From Variovorax sp. V213 (GTDB lineage: Bacteria; Pseudomonadota; Gammaproteobacteria; Burkholderiales; Burkholderiaceae_C), in assembly GCF_041154455.1 (NCBI RefSeq), contig NZ_AP028664.1:621001-685000 (forward strand): a stretch of DNA of 64,000 bases. Direction: 5' to 3'. Shown in pieces: positions 8,245 through 17,848 of this stretch (within the stretch, counting starts at the first letter, position 1; the number at the start of each line of letters is the position of its first letter). The translations under genes and the position numbers were made by a program. The notes beneath the pieces are model-generated. The model did not search any database, was not told the origin of the DNA, and was given only the letters and a program-made list of their open reading frames with translations.

Positions 8245-9060
8245 ATGTCCTACTGGTTCCAACCTTCCGAGTGTTCGCACATCATGGTCATCGACGACAG
8301 CGTCGAGGAACTCCAGGTGCTGCTTACCGCGCTGCGTGGCGCCGGCCATCGCATCAGCCTTGACTTCGACGCGCTCGGAGGCTACCGCCGCGCCGGGGAA
8401 CTGCAGCCGGACTTGATCCTGCTCGACGCGCATTTGGGGGCCACCAGCGGCTTCGAGGTGTGCCGGCTGCTGAAGGCGGACCCCACCACCGCGCACATCC
8501 CGGTGATTTTTCTCACCGCCGGTGCGACGCTCGAGGAGCGGCTGACCGGTCTGCGAGAGGGCGGCGTCGACTACATCCTCAAGCCCTTCGAACCCGAAGA
8601 GGTGCTGGTCCGCATCTCGGTCCATCTCGCGCTCGCACGCCGCGGCGCGCAACCGCCCGGCGGTGTCGCCGAGGCGTCCCGCACGCCGCTGGAGTCCGAA
8701 GACGAAGCACCCCACGACCTGGACCGCGTGATCGCCAGGGCTGCGCAGCGGCTCATCGAGAGCGACCTTGCGAACATTCCACCGCTGCCGGCGCTCGCTG
8801 CACGCGTGGGCACGCACGAGAAGCGGCTGACGCGGGCGTTCCGCGCCCACACGGGGCGCACCGTGCTCGAGTTCGCGCGCGAGGAGCGGCTGTCGCGCGC
8901 GCAGCATCTGCTCGCCCAGACGCCGCTCAGCATCGAGGACGTGGCGCATGCGATCGGGTTCTCGGGTGCCGCGAACTTCACGACGGCGTTCAAGGAACGC
9001 TTCGGCAGCACGCCTGCGGCGTATCGGCGGCTGAGTCGCGACTGCGCGTGCGGCGCCTGA
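8245..9060 (+). CDS. REC-AraC response regulator
   Basis: A 271-residue cytoplasmic regulator that fuses a receiver domain to an AraC-type DNA-binding domain. The receiver has VIDDSVEEL, the phospho-acceptor Asp61 in LILLDAHLG and the conserved Lys in YILKPFEPEE. The two helix-turn-helices of the AraC domain are clear (LAARVGTHEKRLTRAFRAHT and IEDVAHAIGFSGAANFTTAF). The frame is open upstream, but the ATG at 8245 gives MSYW, the same beginning as the paralogue at 9673-10506, which supports this start. It follows the OmpR-type regulator in the same direction by 130 bp with candidate operator repeats in the gap. Confidence 0.88.
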   Translation: MSYWFQPSECSHIMVIDDSVEELQVLLTALRGAGHRISLDFDALGGYRRAGELQPDLILLDAHLGATSGFEVCRLLKADPTTAHIPVIFLTAGATLEERLTGLREGGVDYILKPFEPEEVLVRISVHLALARRGAQPPGGVAEASRTPLESEDEAPHDLDRVIARAAQRLIESDLANIPPLPALAARVGTHEKRLTRAFRAHTGRTVLEFAREERLSRAQHLLAQTPLSIEDVAHAIGFSGAANFTTAFKERFGSTPAAYRRLSRDCACGA

Positions 9061-9069
9061 AAAGCGGCG

Positions 9070-9672
9070 TTCCGCTCAGCAGCGCATGGTTGCGTTCGAT
9101 GTGACGCCACGCCCCGTCAGTGTGCAACTCCATCATCGGCTTGATCTGGCCCGTGCTCATCACACGCAATAGCACCTGTACAGACTCCCCGGCTGCAGGT
9201 CGATCTGCAGCTGCGGGATGCGATCGCAGCGGTGCCTGACATCCATCGGGTCGGACACGCCGGCCTGCGTGTGCGTCCCACGCGGGTCGCCCGTCGCGCG
9301 TGCGCAGCGAATGAAAGTCGACATGCTGCAGCCACGTCACGTGGAGCCCGAGCCGCGCGGTGCGCACCTCCTGTGCGTCGTTGGCCAACAACAGGCGCAG
9401 CCAGACCGCCGCTGTCGAGAACCCCCGCACCAGCTGGCCTGGCGGGCGCGAACCCGTTCGCGCCAGCGGTCGGCAAGGCGAGCGCCTCGCTGGCCGATGG
9501 GCGGGCCGTGGGGTCCTCCAGTACTTCGACGGTCTGTTCGACGACAACGTCGCCCCAGCTGAGCGCGCTGGCCTTGACCGCTTCCGCTGCGCTGGCAGCG
9601 CAGACCCCCAGGCCCAGAGTCAAGCCCAGCAGCAAGCCGCCTGTCCGTCGGAGTGTGTGCGCAGCGGGTGCG
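9070..9672 (-). pseudogene. Decayed 7TMR-DISM kinase, N-terminal part only
   Basis: On the minus strand one frame begins with a signal-peptide-like stretch (LLLGLTLGLGVCAASA) followed by SWGDVVVEQTVEVLEDPT. The reading then switches to another frame that continues with GFSTAAVWLRLLLAN and ends near MELHTDGAWR. Together these match, domain by domain, the periplasmic 7TMR-DISM portion of the intact kinase at 5282-7372, whose matching segment is GFSRDAVWLRFSLAR. At least one frameshift is needed, and no transmembrane or kinase region remains. The copy sits directly after the stop of the REC-AraC gene at 9673, so it was probably the kinase partner in a second kinase/regulator operon. The deletion end abuts the first REC-AraC gene. 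Confidence 0.75.
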
Positions 9673-10506
9673 TCACGCGTCGGGGGCGCGGCGGCCCACG
9701 CCGGCCTGGCGGCAGGCGGACGGCGTGCAGTTGAAGTACTCGCGAAATGCCGTCGCAAAATTTGCGGCGCTCGAGAACCCCACCGCCGGGGCGATCTCCT
9801 CAATGCGCATGGCCGATTCGAGCAGCAGGCGGTGCGCCTCGTGCAGCCGTGCCTCGCGTACGAACTCGAAGACCGTGCGGTTCGCGAGTTCCTTGAACAC
9901 GCGCGACAAGCGCTTCTCGTGCGTGCCCACGCGCGCAGCCAGTTCGCGCAGTGGCAATACATGGCTCAGGTCGGCGAGGATCAGTCGCTCCGCCGCCTGC
10001 ATGAGCAGGCGGTCCATGTCCGAGCCTGGCGCGCCGTTACCGTTCGTCGCAGGGCGGTCGGGTGGGGACGCAGATTTCGTGGCAGGGGCAATGCGCGACC
10101 TGCGGGATTCGGCCAGTGCCAGATGAATTTCGACCCGGGCCGTCACTTCGGCCGGATCGAAGGGCTTCACGATGTAGTCAACCGCGCCGGCCCGCAGGCC
10201 CGTCAAGCGCTCTTCCAAGCTGGCCGACGAGGTCAGGAAGATCACCGGAATGTCCGCCGTGGCCGGGTCGGCCTTCAGCAGGCGGCAGGCGGCGAACCCG
10301 TCGGTGCTGCCCAGACCCACGTCGAGCAGCACCAGGTCCATCTGCAGCGTCGTCGCGCGCCGATAGCCCTCCATCGCGTCGAAAGCGAGGGTGATGCGGT
10401 AGCCGGCGCCCCGTAGCGTTTCCAGCAAGGGCTTGAGTTCGTCGACGCCTTCGTCGACCACCAGAAGATGAACTCTCCGGGGCTCCGGAGGTGACCAATA
10501 TGACAT
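9673..10506 (-). CDS. REC-AraC response regulator, paralogue of 8245-9060
   Basis: A 277-residue regulator with receiver and AraC domains, closely related to the gene at 8245-9060 (shared GYRRA, CRLLKADP, IPVIFLT and EERLTGLR). The receiver keeps the phospho-acceptor Asp in LVLLDVGLG and the Lys in YIVKPFDPAE, although the first acidic patch reads VVDEGVDEL rather than a DD pair. The AraC half has VGTHEKRLSRVFKEL and VGFSSAANFATAFREYF. The ATG at 10506 (MSYWSPPE) matches the paralogue's start; a GTG five codons upstream is possible. A Fur-like site lies 65 bp upstream. Its former kinase partner is the pseudogene just downstream. Confidence 0.87.
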   Translation of the reverse strand: MSYWSPPEPRRVHLLVVDEGVDELKPLLETLRGAGYRITLAFDAMEGYRRATTLQMDLVLLDVGLGSTDGFAACRLLKADPATADIPVIFLTSSASLEERLTGLRAGAVDYIVKPFDPAEVTARVEIHLALAESRRSRIAPATKSASPPDRPATNGNGAPGSDMDRLLMQAAERLILADLSHVLPLRELAARVGTHEKRLSRVFKELANRTVFEFVREARLHEAHRLLLESAMRIEEIAPAVGFSSAANFATAFREYFNCTPSACRQAGVGRRAPDA

Positions 10507-10907
10507 GGAAAGAACGGGCACGGCAGTGGGACCGCGCTCTCTGGGTGAGGGCTATGAAACCAAGAAATTAACTGGTAATCATTCTCACCATTGCCCGCCT
10601 GCTCCGGTTTTGCTCACCGGCGAATTAGCAACTCTATCTCGCAATTGTGTGAAGTATTCGACGTTTGTTTACCTTTGTAAATTGGTTTTCCGACACGGCA
10701 AAAGCGGCGACCTCTTCGGCAAAAGCCCGGCTCGCCCCCCGCACCAAGAATCCCGCCTCGTGCAAGCGCAAGCCGCATGACCCCGGTCGGGTCTTGCTGG
10801 CGAGTCCTCGAGGGCCCCGGCACTCGAGATTTCCCAATGTGCGACCCAGGTTGTTCGTCTAGGACGAAGCGCCCCCGGGGTCTGGAGTCAAGAAGCAAGG
10901 ACAAATC
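10507..10907. other. Regulatory region between REC-AraC gene and adhesin
   Basis: This 401-bp gap has no gene. Besides the Fur-like site, the part around 10640-10700 is unusually AT-rich for this genome and is the likely place for the adhesin promoter. A perfect 6-bp inverted repeat with a 3-base loop (TTCGTC/GACGAA) is at 10854-10868. A clear ribosome-binding site (AAGGA) precedes the adhesin ATG at 10908. The transcribed leader could be over 150 nt long. Confidence 0.45.
10571..10589. promoter_or_regulatory. Candidate Fur box
   Basis: The 19-mer ACTGGTAATCATTCTCACC resembles the classical Fur operator, in particular its TAATCATTCTCA core. It lies 65 bp upstream of the REC-AraC gene starting at 10506 and over 300 bp from the adhesin start, so the regulator is the more likely target. 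The match is good in the centre and weaker at the edges. Confidence 0.4.
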
Positions 10908-13900
10908 ATGGAAGCTGTTTACAAGTCTGGTGGCGCATCCCGCAAAGCGGCGGCAGACACCCCTCTGGTTCTGGATCGCCCATCGATCGTCTCGCTGAAG
11001 ATCGCGCCCGAGAGCGTGCTCAAGTTTGAGCGTCGCGGCGACGACCTCGTGCTCGTGTTGCGCGACGGCCAGGAAGTCGCCGTGCGCGGCTTCTTCGCCG
11101 AGTACCCTGACGGCGGCCGCAACGACCTCGTGCTCGAAGACGGCGCGGGCGTGCAGTGGTGGGGCCAGTACACCGCGCCCTGGAAAGACTTCCACTTCAC
11201 CGAAATCGAATGGAACGACGCCGGCGGCGCGCTACTGCCTGAGGGTGTGCCTGGCTGGCTGCTGGGTGCGCTCGGCGTGCTGGGCGTCGGTGCCGCCGCG
11301 AGCGGTGGTGGTGGCGGCGGCGGTGGCGGCCCGGCCTTCATCCCGCCGCTGCTCCCGCCGCAGAACCGCGGCCCCGAAGGCAGGGCCGAGCCCGTCGTCA
11401 CCGAGCAGGACAAGCCCGTTTCCGGGCAAGTGCAGGCCACCGACCCGGACCGCGACACGCTGAACTACACCGTCGCCAAGGGCCCCGAGCACGGCACCGT
11501 CACCGTCGACCCGTCCACCGGCCAGTTCCTCTACACGCCCAATCCCGGCTATGAAGGTGCCGACAGCTTCGAAGTGACCGTCAGCGACGGCAGGGGCGGC
11601 ACCACCACCGTGAAGGTGCCCGTGACCGTCTCGCCCGTCAACGACGCGCCCACGGCGCCCGACTACGCCGAGACCACGAACGAAGACACGCCCGTGAGCG
11701 GCCGTGTGACCGGCAGCGACATGGATGGCGGCGACACGCTGACCTACACGAAGGGCAACGATCCGTCGCATGGCACGGTGACGGTCAACCCGGACGGCAC
11801 GTACACCTACACGCCCAATCCGGACTTCAACGGTACGGACAGTTTCACCGTCACGGTGAGCGACGGCCACGGTGGCACGACGACGAGCACCGTGAACGTG
11901 ACCATCAACCCCGTCAACGACGCCCCCGTGTTCGTCGACGGCGGTGGCACCCCGGTGAACACGACAGACGGCTACGTCTTCGGCTACGACGAAAACCGGC
12001 CCGCAGGCACCGTGCTCGGCACCGTCCGCGCCACCGACGTCGACAGCGCGACCGTCACCTACAGCATCCTCTCGGGCAACGACAACGGCTACTTCGCCAT
12101 CGACCCGGTCACGGGCGCGATCAGCCTCACGGCTGCAGGCGCTGCGGCGTTCGTCAACGACTACGAAGCAGGCGCCAACGCGCACGCGCTGGTGGTCGGC
12201 GCGAACGATGGCACGGTCACGACGAACATCCCCGTCACGCTCAATGAGCAGAACGTCAACGAAGCACCGACGGCGCCCGACGACAACAAGACCACGGACG
12301 AAGACACGCCCGTCAGCGGCAGCGTGGTCGGCAGCGACGTCGATGGCGACACGCTCACTTACGCCAAGGGCACCGACCCATCGCACGGCACGGTGACGGT
12401 CAACGCCGACGGCACCTACACCTACATTCCGGGCGCCAACTTCAACGGCACGGACAGCTTCACCGTCACGGTGAGCGACGGCCATGGCGGCACGACCACC
12501 AGCACGGTGAACGTGACCGTCAACCCGGTGAACGATCTGCCCACGGTCCCGGACTACACCAAGACCACGCAGGAAGACACGCCCGTCAGCGGCCAGGTCA
12601 TCGGCACCGACGTCGATGGCGACACGCTGACCTACGTGAAGGGCAGTGACCCAGCCCACGGCACGGTGACGGTCAACGCCGATGGCACCTACACGTACAC
12701 GCCCGGCGCCAACTTCAACGGCACGGACAGCTTCACCGTCACGGTGAGCGACGGCCACGGTGGCACGACCACCAGCACCGTGAACGTGACGATCGACCCC
12801 GTCAACGACGCCCCCGTGTTCGTCGACGGCGGTGGCACCCCGGTGAACACGACAGACGGCTACGTCTTCGGCTACGACGAAAACCGGCCCGCAGGCACCG
12901 TGCTCGGCACCGTCCGCGCCACCGACGTCGACAGCGCGACCGTCATCTACAGCATCCTCTCGGGCAACGACAACGGCTACTTCGCCATCGACCCGGTCAC
13001 GGGCGCGATCAGCCTCACGGCTGCAGGCGCTGCGGCGTTCGTCAACGACTACGAAGCAGGCGCCAACGCGCACGCGCTGGTGGTCGGCGCGAACGATGGC
13101 ACGGTCACGACGAACATCCCCGTCACGCTCAATGAGCAGAACATCAACGACGCACCGAAGGTGCCCGACTACACCAAGACGACGAACGAAGACACGCCAG
13201 TCAGCGGCCAAGTGACTGGCAGCGACGTCGACGGCGACACGCTGACCTACGTGAAGGGCAGCGACCCAGCCCACGGCACGGTCACGGTCAACGCCGACGG
13301 CACGTACACCTACACGCCCGGCGCCAACTTCAACGGCACGGACAGCTTCACCGTCACGGTGAGCGACGGCCACGGCGGCACGACGACGAGCACCGTGAAT
13401 GTCACGATCGACCCAGTGAACGATGCGCCGACGGTGCCGAATTACACCAAGACCACGAACGAAGACACGCCCGTGAGCGGCCAAGTCATCGGCACCGACG
13501 TCGATGGCGACACGCTCACCTACACCAAGGGTACCGACCCATCGCACGGCACGGTGACGGTCAACGCCGATGGCACCTACACCTATGTTCCCGGCGCCAA
13601 CTTCAACGGCACGGACAGCTTCACCGTCACGGTGAGCGACGGCCACGGTGGCACGACGACGAGCACCGTGAATGTCACGATCGACCCAGTGAACGATGCG
13701 CCGACGGTGCCGAATTACACCAAGACCACGAACGAAGACACGCCCGTGAGCGGCCAAGTCATCGGCACCGACGTCGATGGCGACACGCTCACCTACACCA
13801 AGGGTACCGACCCATCGCACGGCACGGTGACGGTCAACGCCGATGGCACCTACACCTATGTTCCCGGCGCCAACTTCAACGGCACGGACAGCTTCACCGT

Positions 13901-16448
13901 CACGGTGAGCGACGGCCACGGTGGCACGACGACGAGCACCGTGAACGTGACCATCAACCCCGTCAACGACGCCCCCGTGTTCGTCGACGGCGGTGGCACC
14001 CCGGTGAACACGACAGACGGCTACGTCTTCGGCTACGACGAAAACCGGCCCGCAGGCACCGTGCTCGGCACCGTCCGCGCCACCGACGTCGACAGCGCGA
14101 CCGTCACCTACAGCATCCTCTCGGGCAACGACAACGGCTACTTCGCCATCGACCCGGTCACGGGCGCGATCAGCCTCACGGCTGCAGGCGCTGCGGCGTT
14201 CGTCAACGACTACGAAGCAGGCGCCAACGCGCACGCGCTGGTGGTCGGCGCGAACGATGGCACGGTCACGACGAACATCCCCGTCACGCTCAATGAGCAG
14301 AACGTCAACGAAGCACCGACGGCGCCCGACGACAACAAGACCACGGACGAAGACACGCCCGTCAGCGGCAGCGTGGTCGGCAGCGACGTCGATGGCGACA
14401 CGCTCACTTACGCCAAGGGCACCGACCCATCGCACGGCACGGTGACGGTCAACGCCGACGGCACCTACACCTACATTCCGGGCGCCAACTTCAACGGCAC
14501 GGACAGCTTCACCGTCACGGTGAGCGACGGCCATGGCGGCACGACCACCAGCACGGTGAACGTGACCGTCAACCCGGTGAACGACGCACCATCGGCCACG
14601 GTGACGGCGCCCGAGGCAGTCTCCGAAGGCAGCCTGCCCGGTGGCATTCCTGCTGCAGGAGAGCCGCCGCTGCAATCGACCGGCAAGATCTCCATCGCGG
14701 ACCCCGACAGCGCGGCCGGTGATCTCGCGGTGTCGCTCAGCGGCCCCAACGGCGTCACCTCCGGTGGCCAGCCGGTGTCGTGGACCTGGGACGCGGGCAC
14801 ACACACGCTCACGGGCAGCGTCACCGTCGGCGGCGTCACCACCGAGGTGATGACCGTGTCGGTGGGCAATGTCACCGCGACGGGCACGGGCCTTTTCGAG
14901 GCGGGCTACACAGTCACGCTGAAGGCGCCGATCGACCACCTGCCAGGCAACGGCGAGGGCGTGTCGAACCTGCACTTCGAGGCCGTGGTGAGCGATGGCC
15001 AGGCCAGCGGCGCGCCGGTTGGATTCGATGTGCCCGTCAAGGACGACGTGCCGGTGCTCGTGAACGGCGAGCAGGCCGTCGACGTGGCGCCGATCGATAC
15101 CAACCTCATGGTGATCCTGGACCTTTCCGGGAGCATGGGGCAGGAAACCCCGACACGCCTCAGCCGTGCGAAAGAGGCTGTCCAGAATCTGATCGACGGC
15201 TACGACCTGTACGGCGACGTGCGGGTGCAGCTCGTCACCTTCAGCACGACCGGGGCGTCGCAGCAGGCCTGGATGACGGCGGCCGAAGCCAAGGCGCTGG
15301 TGCAGAACCTGCAGGCCAGTGGCAGCACCAACTACGACGCTGCCCTGGCTGCCGCGATGAACGGCTTCTCGGCCACCGGCAAGCTGGACGGGGCCCAGAA
15401 CGTGTCCTACTTCCTCACGGACGGCGAGCCGACCCTGGGCGACGGCAACACGGGGCAGTTGGCGAACAGCAGCAACAGCAGTACGGCCGACAGGGGCATC
15501 CAGGCCGGGGAAGAAGCGATCTGGACGAACTTCCTCAGCACCCACCAGATCAACTCGTTCGCGCTGGGCCTGGGCTCGAGCCTGAACGCGGAGGCACAGG
15601 CTTTCATCGACCCCATCGCCTACAACGGCAACACCGGCGCGAACACCAACGGCCAGATCATCACCGACACGAGCCAGCTGAACGACGTGCTGCAGGGCAC
15701 GATCAGCGTGCCACCCACGGTCAGCAACCTGCTGACCGGCGGCCTCGGTGGCTCGTCGGGCTTCGGTGCCGACGGTGGCCACGTGTCCACGCTGAGCATC
15801 GATGGCACCACCTATGCCTTCGACAGCAGCACGGGCCTGATGACGAAGACTGGCCCTGCTGCCGGCAGCGACTACAGCTACAACGCGTCGACACACCAGG
15901 TCACCATCGCCACGGCGCAGGGCGGCAAGCTGGTCGTGGACTTCGACTCGGGCGAATTCAGCTACCAGGTGGCACCGAGGACCGCCGCCTCGCAGAATTA
16001 CGAGGAGACCCTCAGCTACCAGGTGGTCGACCGCGATGGTGATGCGAGCAACTCGGCCACGCAGACGCTGCACGTCAACTACACGCCCAGCGCTGGTGCA
16101 GCGGGGGCGGCAGCGCTCTTCGCCTCGGCCGACTCGCTGGGGCTGGCCGGCGTCGACGAAGTGACGGTGTCGCTCGAGCAGCAGCAACCGCAAGATGCGC
16201 CGCATTTCCCCTTCGGCGACAGCCCGTGGGGGGGCGTGCAGCTGTCCGACATGCTGCAGGGATCCGGTTCTGCCGAGTCGCTGCATGCGCTGCTGCAGGC
16301 CGCGTTCCCGCCGGCCTTCGGAGTTGCGCAGGCATCGCCCACGGTGCAGGCCCTGGCATCGTCGGCCGATTCGCTCGCGGCCTACGCACCGCCCGTGGTC
16401 CCTTCGCTCGACGACGAGCTTCACATGGGCCTCGCGCTTCACCACTGA
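10908..16448 (+). CDS. Giant repetitive type I-secreted adhesin with VWA domain
   Basis: An 1846-residue cell-surface adhesin of the BapA/LapA type. Residues ~20-110 resemble the BapA prefix domain (RDGQEVAVRGFFAEYPDG), followed by a hydrophobic helix and a poly-Gly linker. About residues 160-1230 consist of tandem cadherin-like/VCBS-type repeats of ~91 residues (NEDTPVSGxVxGSDVDGDTL ... TDSFTVTVSDGHGGTT), interrupted three times by a cadherin-like module beginning VFVDGGGTPVNTTDGYVFGY. A von Willebrand A domain starts near residue 1400 with an intact MIDAS (D1405-L-S-G-S) and FLTDGEP. A VCBS-like domain and a C-terminal secretion region follow. No Gly-rich RTX nonapeptides are visible. The secretion genes follow directly. 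Several repeats are nearly identical in DNA, so repeat number probably varies between strains. Confidence 0.92.
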   Translation: MEAVYKSGGASRKAAADTPLVLDRPSIVSLKIAPESVLKFERRGDDLVLVLRDGQEVAVRGFFAEYPDGGRNDLVLEDGAGVQWWGQYTAPWKDFHFTEIEWNDAGGALLPEGVPGWLLGALGVLGVGAAASGGGGGGGGGPAFIPPLLPPQNRGPEGRAEPVVTEQDKPVSGQVQATDPDRDTLNYTVAKGPEHGTVTVDPSTGQFLYTPNPGYEGADSFEVTVSDGRGGTTTVKVPVTVSPVNDAPTAPDYAETTNEDTPVSGRVTGSDMDGGDTLTYTKGNDPSHGTVTVNPDGTYTYTPNPDFNGTDSFTVTVSDGHGGTTTSTVNVTINPVNDAPVFVDGGGTPVNTTDGYVFGYDENRPAGTVLGTVRATDVDSATVTYSILSGNDNGYFAIDPVTGAISLTAAGAAAFVNDYEAGANAHALVVGANDGTVTTNIPVTLNEQNVNEAPTAPDDNKTTDEDTPVSGSVVGSDVDGDTLTYAKGTDPSHGTVTVNADGTYTYIPGANFNGTDSFTVTVSDGHGGTTTSTVNVTVNPVNDLPTVPDYTKTTQEDTPVSGQVIGTDVDGDTLTYVKGSDPAHGTVTVNADGTYTYTPGANFNGTDSFTVTVSDGHGGTTTSTVNVTIDPVNDAPVFVDGGGTPVNTTDGYVFGYDENRPAGTVLGTVRATDVDSATVIYSILSGNDNGYFAIDPVTGAISLTAAGAAAFVNDYEAGANAHALVVGANDGTVTTNIPVTLNEQNINDAPKVPDYTKTTNEDTPVSGQVTGSDVDGDTLTYVKGSDPAHGTVTVNADGTYTYTPGANFNGTDSFTVTVSDGHGGTTTSTVNVTIDPVNDAPTVPNYTKTTNEDTPVSGQVIGTDVDGDTLTYTKGTDPSHGTVTVNADGTYTYVPGANFNGTDSFTVTVSDGHGGTTTSTVNVTIDPVNDAPTVPNYTKTTNEDTPVSGQVIGTDVDGDTLTYTKGTDPSHGTVTVNADGTYTYVPGANFNGTDSFTVTVSDGHGGTTTSTVNVTINPVNDAPVFVDGGGTPVNTTDGYVFGYDENRPAGTVLGTVRATDVDSATVTYSILSGNDNGYFAIDPVTGAISLTAAGAAAFVNDYEAGANAHALVVGANDGTVTTNIPVTLNEQNVNEAPTAPDDNKTTDEDTPVSGSVVGSDVDGDTLTYAKGTDPSHGTVTVNADGTYTYIPGANFNGTDSFTVTVSDGHGGTTTSTVNVTVNPVNDAPSATVTAPEAVSEGSLPGGIPAAGEPPLQSTGKISIADPDSAAGDLAVSLSGPNGVTSGGQPVSWTWDAGTHTLTGSVTVGGVTTEVMTVSVGNVTATGTGLFEAGYTVTLKAPIDHLPGNGEGVSNLHFEAVVSDGQASGAPVGFDVPVKDDVPVLVNGEQAVDVAPIDTNLMVILDLSGSMGQETPTRLSRAKEAVQNLIDGYDLYGDVRVQLVTFSTTGASQQAWMTAAEAKALVQNLQASGSTNYDAALAAAMNGFSATGKLDGAQNVSYFLTDGEPTLGDGNTGQLANSSNSSTADRGIQAGEEAIWTNFLSTHQINSFALGLGSSLNAEAQAFIDPIAYNGNTGANTNGQIITDTSQLNDVLQGTISVPPTVSNLLTGGLGGSSGFGADGGHVSTLSIDGTTYAFDSSTGLMTKTGPAAGSDYSYNASTHQVTIATAQGGKLVVDFDSGEFSYQVAPRTAASQNYEETLSYQVVDRDGDASNSATQTLHVNYTPSAGAAGAAALFASADSLGLAGVDEVTVSLEQQQPQDAPHFPFGDSPWGGVQLSDMLQGSGSAESLHALLQAAFPPAFGVAQASPTVQALASSADSLAAYAPPVVPSLDDELHMGLALHH
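11844..12535 (+). repeat. Long direct repeat inside adhesin, copy 1
   Basis: This ~690-bp segment, covering a cadherin-like module plus one 91-residue repeat, recurs 2049 bp (683 codons) downstream at 13893-14584 and appears identical at the DNA level. A partial intermediate copy of the cadherin-like module lies 888 bp downstream (from about 12800). All offsets are multiples of three, so recombination between copies would keep the frame. Confidence 0.8.
13425..13970 (+). repeat. Tandem 273-bp repeat units inside adhesin
   Basis: Two consecutive 273-bp units (91 codons each), starting near 13425 and 13698, are practically identical at the DNA level; both begin at the codons for NDAPTVPNYTKT. 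Adjacent identical units point to recent unequal recombination or slippage and make length changes likely. Confidence 0.75.
13893..14584 (+). repeat. Long direct repeat inside adhesin, copy 2
   Basis: Second copy of the ~690-bp segment described at 11844-12535. Identity begins just after a single T/C difference at 11843 versus 13892 and stops where copy 1 reads NDLPT and this copy reads NDAPS, the point where the repeat region gives way to the pre-VWA region. Confidence 0.8.
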
Positions 16449-16457
16449 CCGACCGGA

Positions 16458-16486
16458 GTGCCGGCGCCGCTTTGCGGCGTCGGCAC
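16458..16486 (+). terminator. GC-rich hairpin between adhesin and TolC-like gene
   Basis: A 13-bp stem with one mismatch (GTGCCGGCGCCGC / GCGGCGTCGGCAC) and a TTT loop lies 9 bp after the adhesin stop. It is followed by CTTGG rather than a T-run, so it is not a classical intrinsic terminator. It may partly attenuate transcription or mark an mRNA-processing point that lowers expression of the secretion genes relative to the adhesin. Confidence 0.5.
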
Positions 16487-16517
16487 CTTGGTCGCACGCT
16501 GTCGCCCGTTCTTACAC

Positions 16518-17848
16518 ATGCATTTTTCTCGTCTCCTTCCGTCCGCCGCCGCGGGCGTCCTCCTTCTGCTCGCCGGCACGGCGGCGCTTGCGCAAGCCAG
16601 CACCACCACCCCGCTGGGCATGACCGAGGCCGTGCGCCTGGCCGCCACATCGCACCCGACCGTGCGCAACGCCGTCGGGCAAGCGCTGCAGGCGGGCGAG
16701 GGCATTGCAGCCGCGCGCTCGGGCTACTACCCGCAGGTCAGCGCGGGCCTGAGCGCACGCACGGGCAACCGCCAGCCGCAGACCGACGGTCGCCGCCAGG
16801 TGCACCAGGCCTCGCTGTCGGTGACCCAGCTGCTGTACGACTTCGGCAAGGTGTCGAGCGCCGTGAACGAGGCCGAGGCCTCGGCCTCGGCTGCGCGCGC
16901 CAAGCTGCTGTTGGCGGTCGACGACGTGGTGCGCGACACCGCCCAGGCGTGGATCGAGGTGCATCGCCAGCAGGCGCTCGGCGAGATCGCGCAGGCCCAG
17001 GTGAAGGGCGTGCAGTCGCTGGCCGGCCTGGTGGGCGAGCGCCAGGCCAAGGGCGCCACCAGCCAGTCCGACGTGGCACAGGCGCAGTCGCGCCTGGAGG
17101 CCGCGCGCGCCCAGCAACTCAACACCGCGTCGCAGGCCGAGCGCTGGCGCCTCAACCTCATGCATCTGACCCAGGGCCGCATGCCGGTCGACATTGCCGG
17201 CGAAGCGTCGGCGCCGCTCGCGAGCGCCTGCGCCGCGCACCCGCAGACAGCCTTGCCCGCACCGACCGTGCAGATGGCGCAGGCCGAGCGCGACATGGCA
17301 CAGGCCGCGCTGCGCGGTGCCGATGCCCAGTTGCTGCCCACGCTGTCGCTCAACGCCGGCGTCAACCGGGGACTCGAATCCGGCGCGCGGCTCGCGGGCC
17401 AGTCCGGCACCGAAAGCACGCTCACCGTGAACTTCAGTGCGCCGCTGTACGAAGGCGGGCGCAGCCAGGCCCGCCAGCGCGCCGCCGTGCACGCCGTCGA
17501 AGCGGCCGAGGCCGCGCTGGGCTATGCACTGCTGAGCGTGCGGCAGCGGCTCGAAGACGCGCGCGTGCAATCGCAGGGCCACGCGCAGCGCCTGCCCGTG
17601 CTCGCCGCGCGCGTGCACAGCACGCAGCGCACGCGCGACCTGTACCGCGAGCAGTACCTGCAGCTGGGCACGCGCTCGCTGCTCGACCTGCTCAATGCGG
17701 AGCAGGAGTTCCACGGCGCGCGCTTCGAGCAGGCCGAGAGCGTGCACGAAGTGCAGCGCCTCGCGGTCGAGTGCCTGTACCAGTCGGGCCGCCTGCGCGA
17801 AGCCTTCGGTCTGGTCGATGCGGGCGACCTCGTGGCCGGGGGCCAGCC

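Noticed and set aside
5267..8416. 1049-codon plus-strand frame across the kinase gene
   Set aside because: Antisense to a kinase with intact HisKA/HATPase motifs; composition is Arg/His/Gln-rich and no domain appears.
11232..16445. A 1737-codon open frame antisense to the adhesin
   Set aside because: It mirrors the adhesin repeat pattern exactly (Arg/Val/Asp/His-rich), has no domain, and arises because strong G/C third-base bias removes stop codons on the opposite strand.
10908..16448. Regular repeats considered as a CRISPR array
   Set aside because: The repeats are coding, in phase and hundreds of bases long, with no short unique spacers.
16458..16486. Hairpin considered as a full intrinsic terminator
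   Set aside because: No T-run follows and the secretion genes downstream must be expressed with the adhesin, so it is reported only as a possible attenuating or processing structure.
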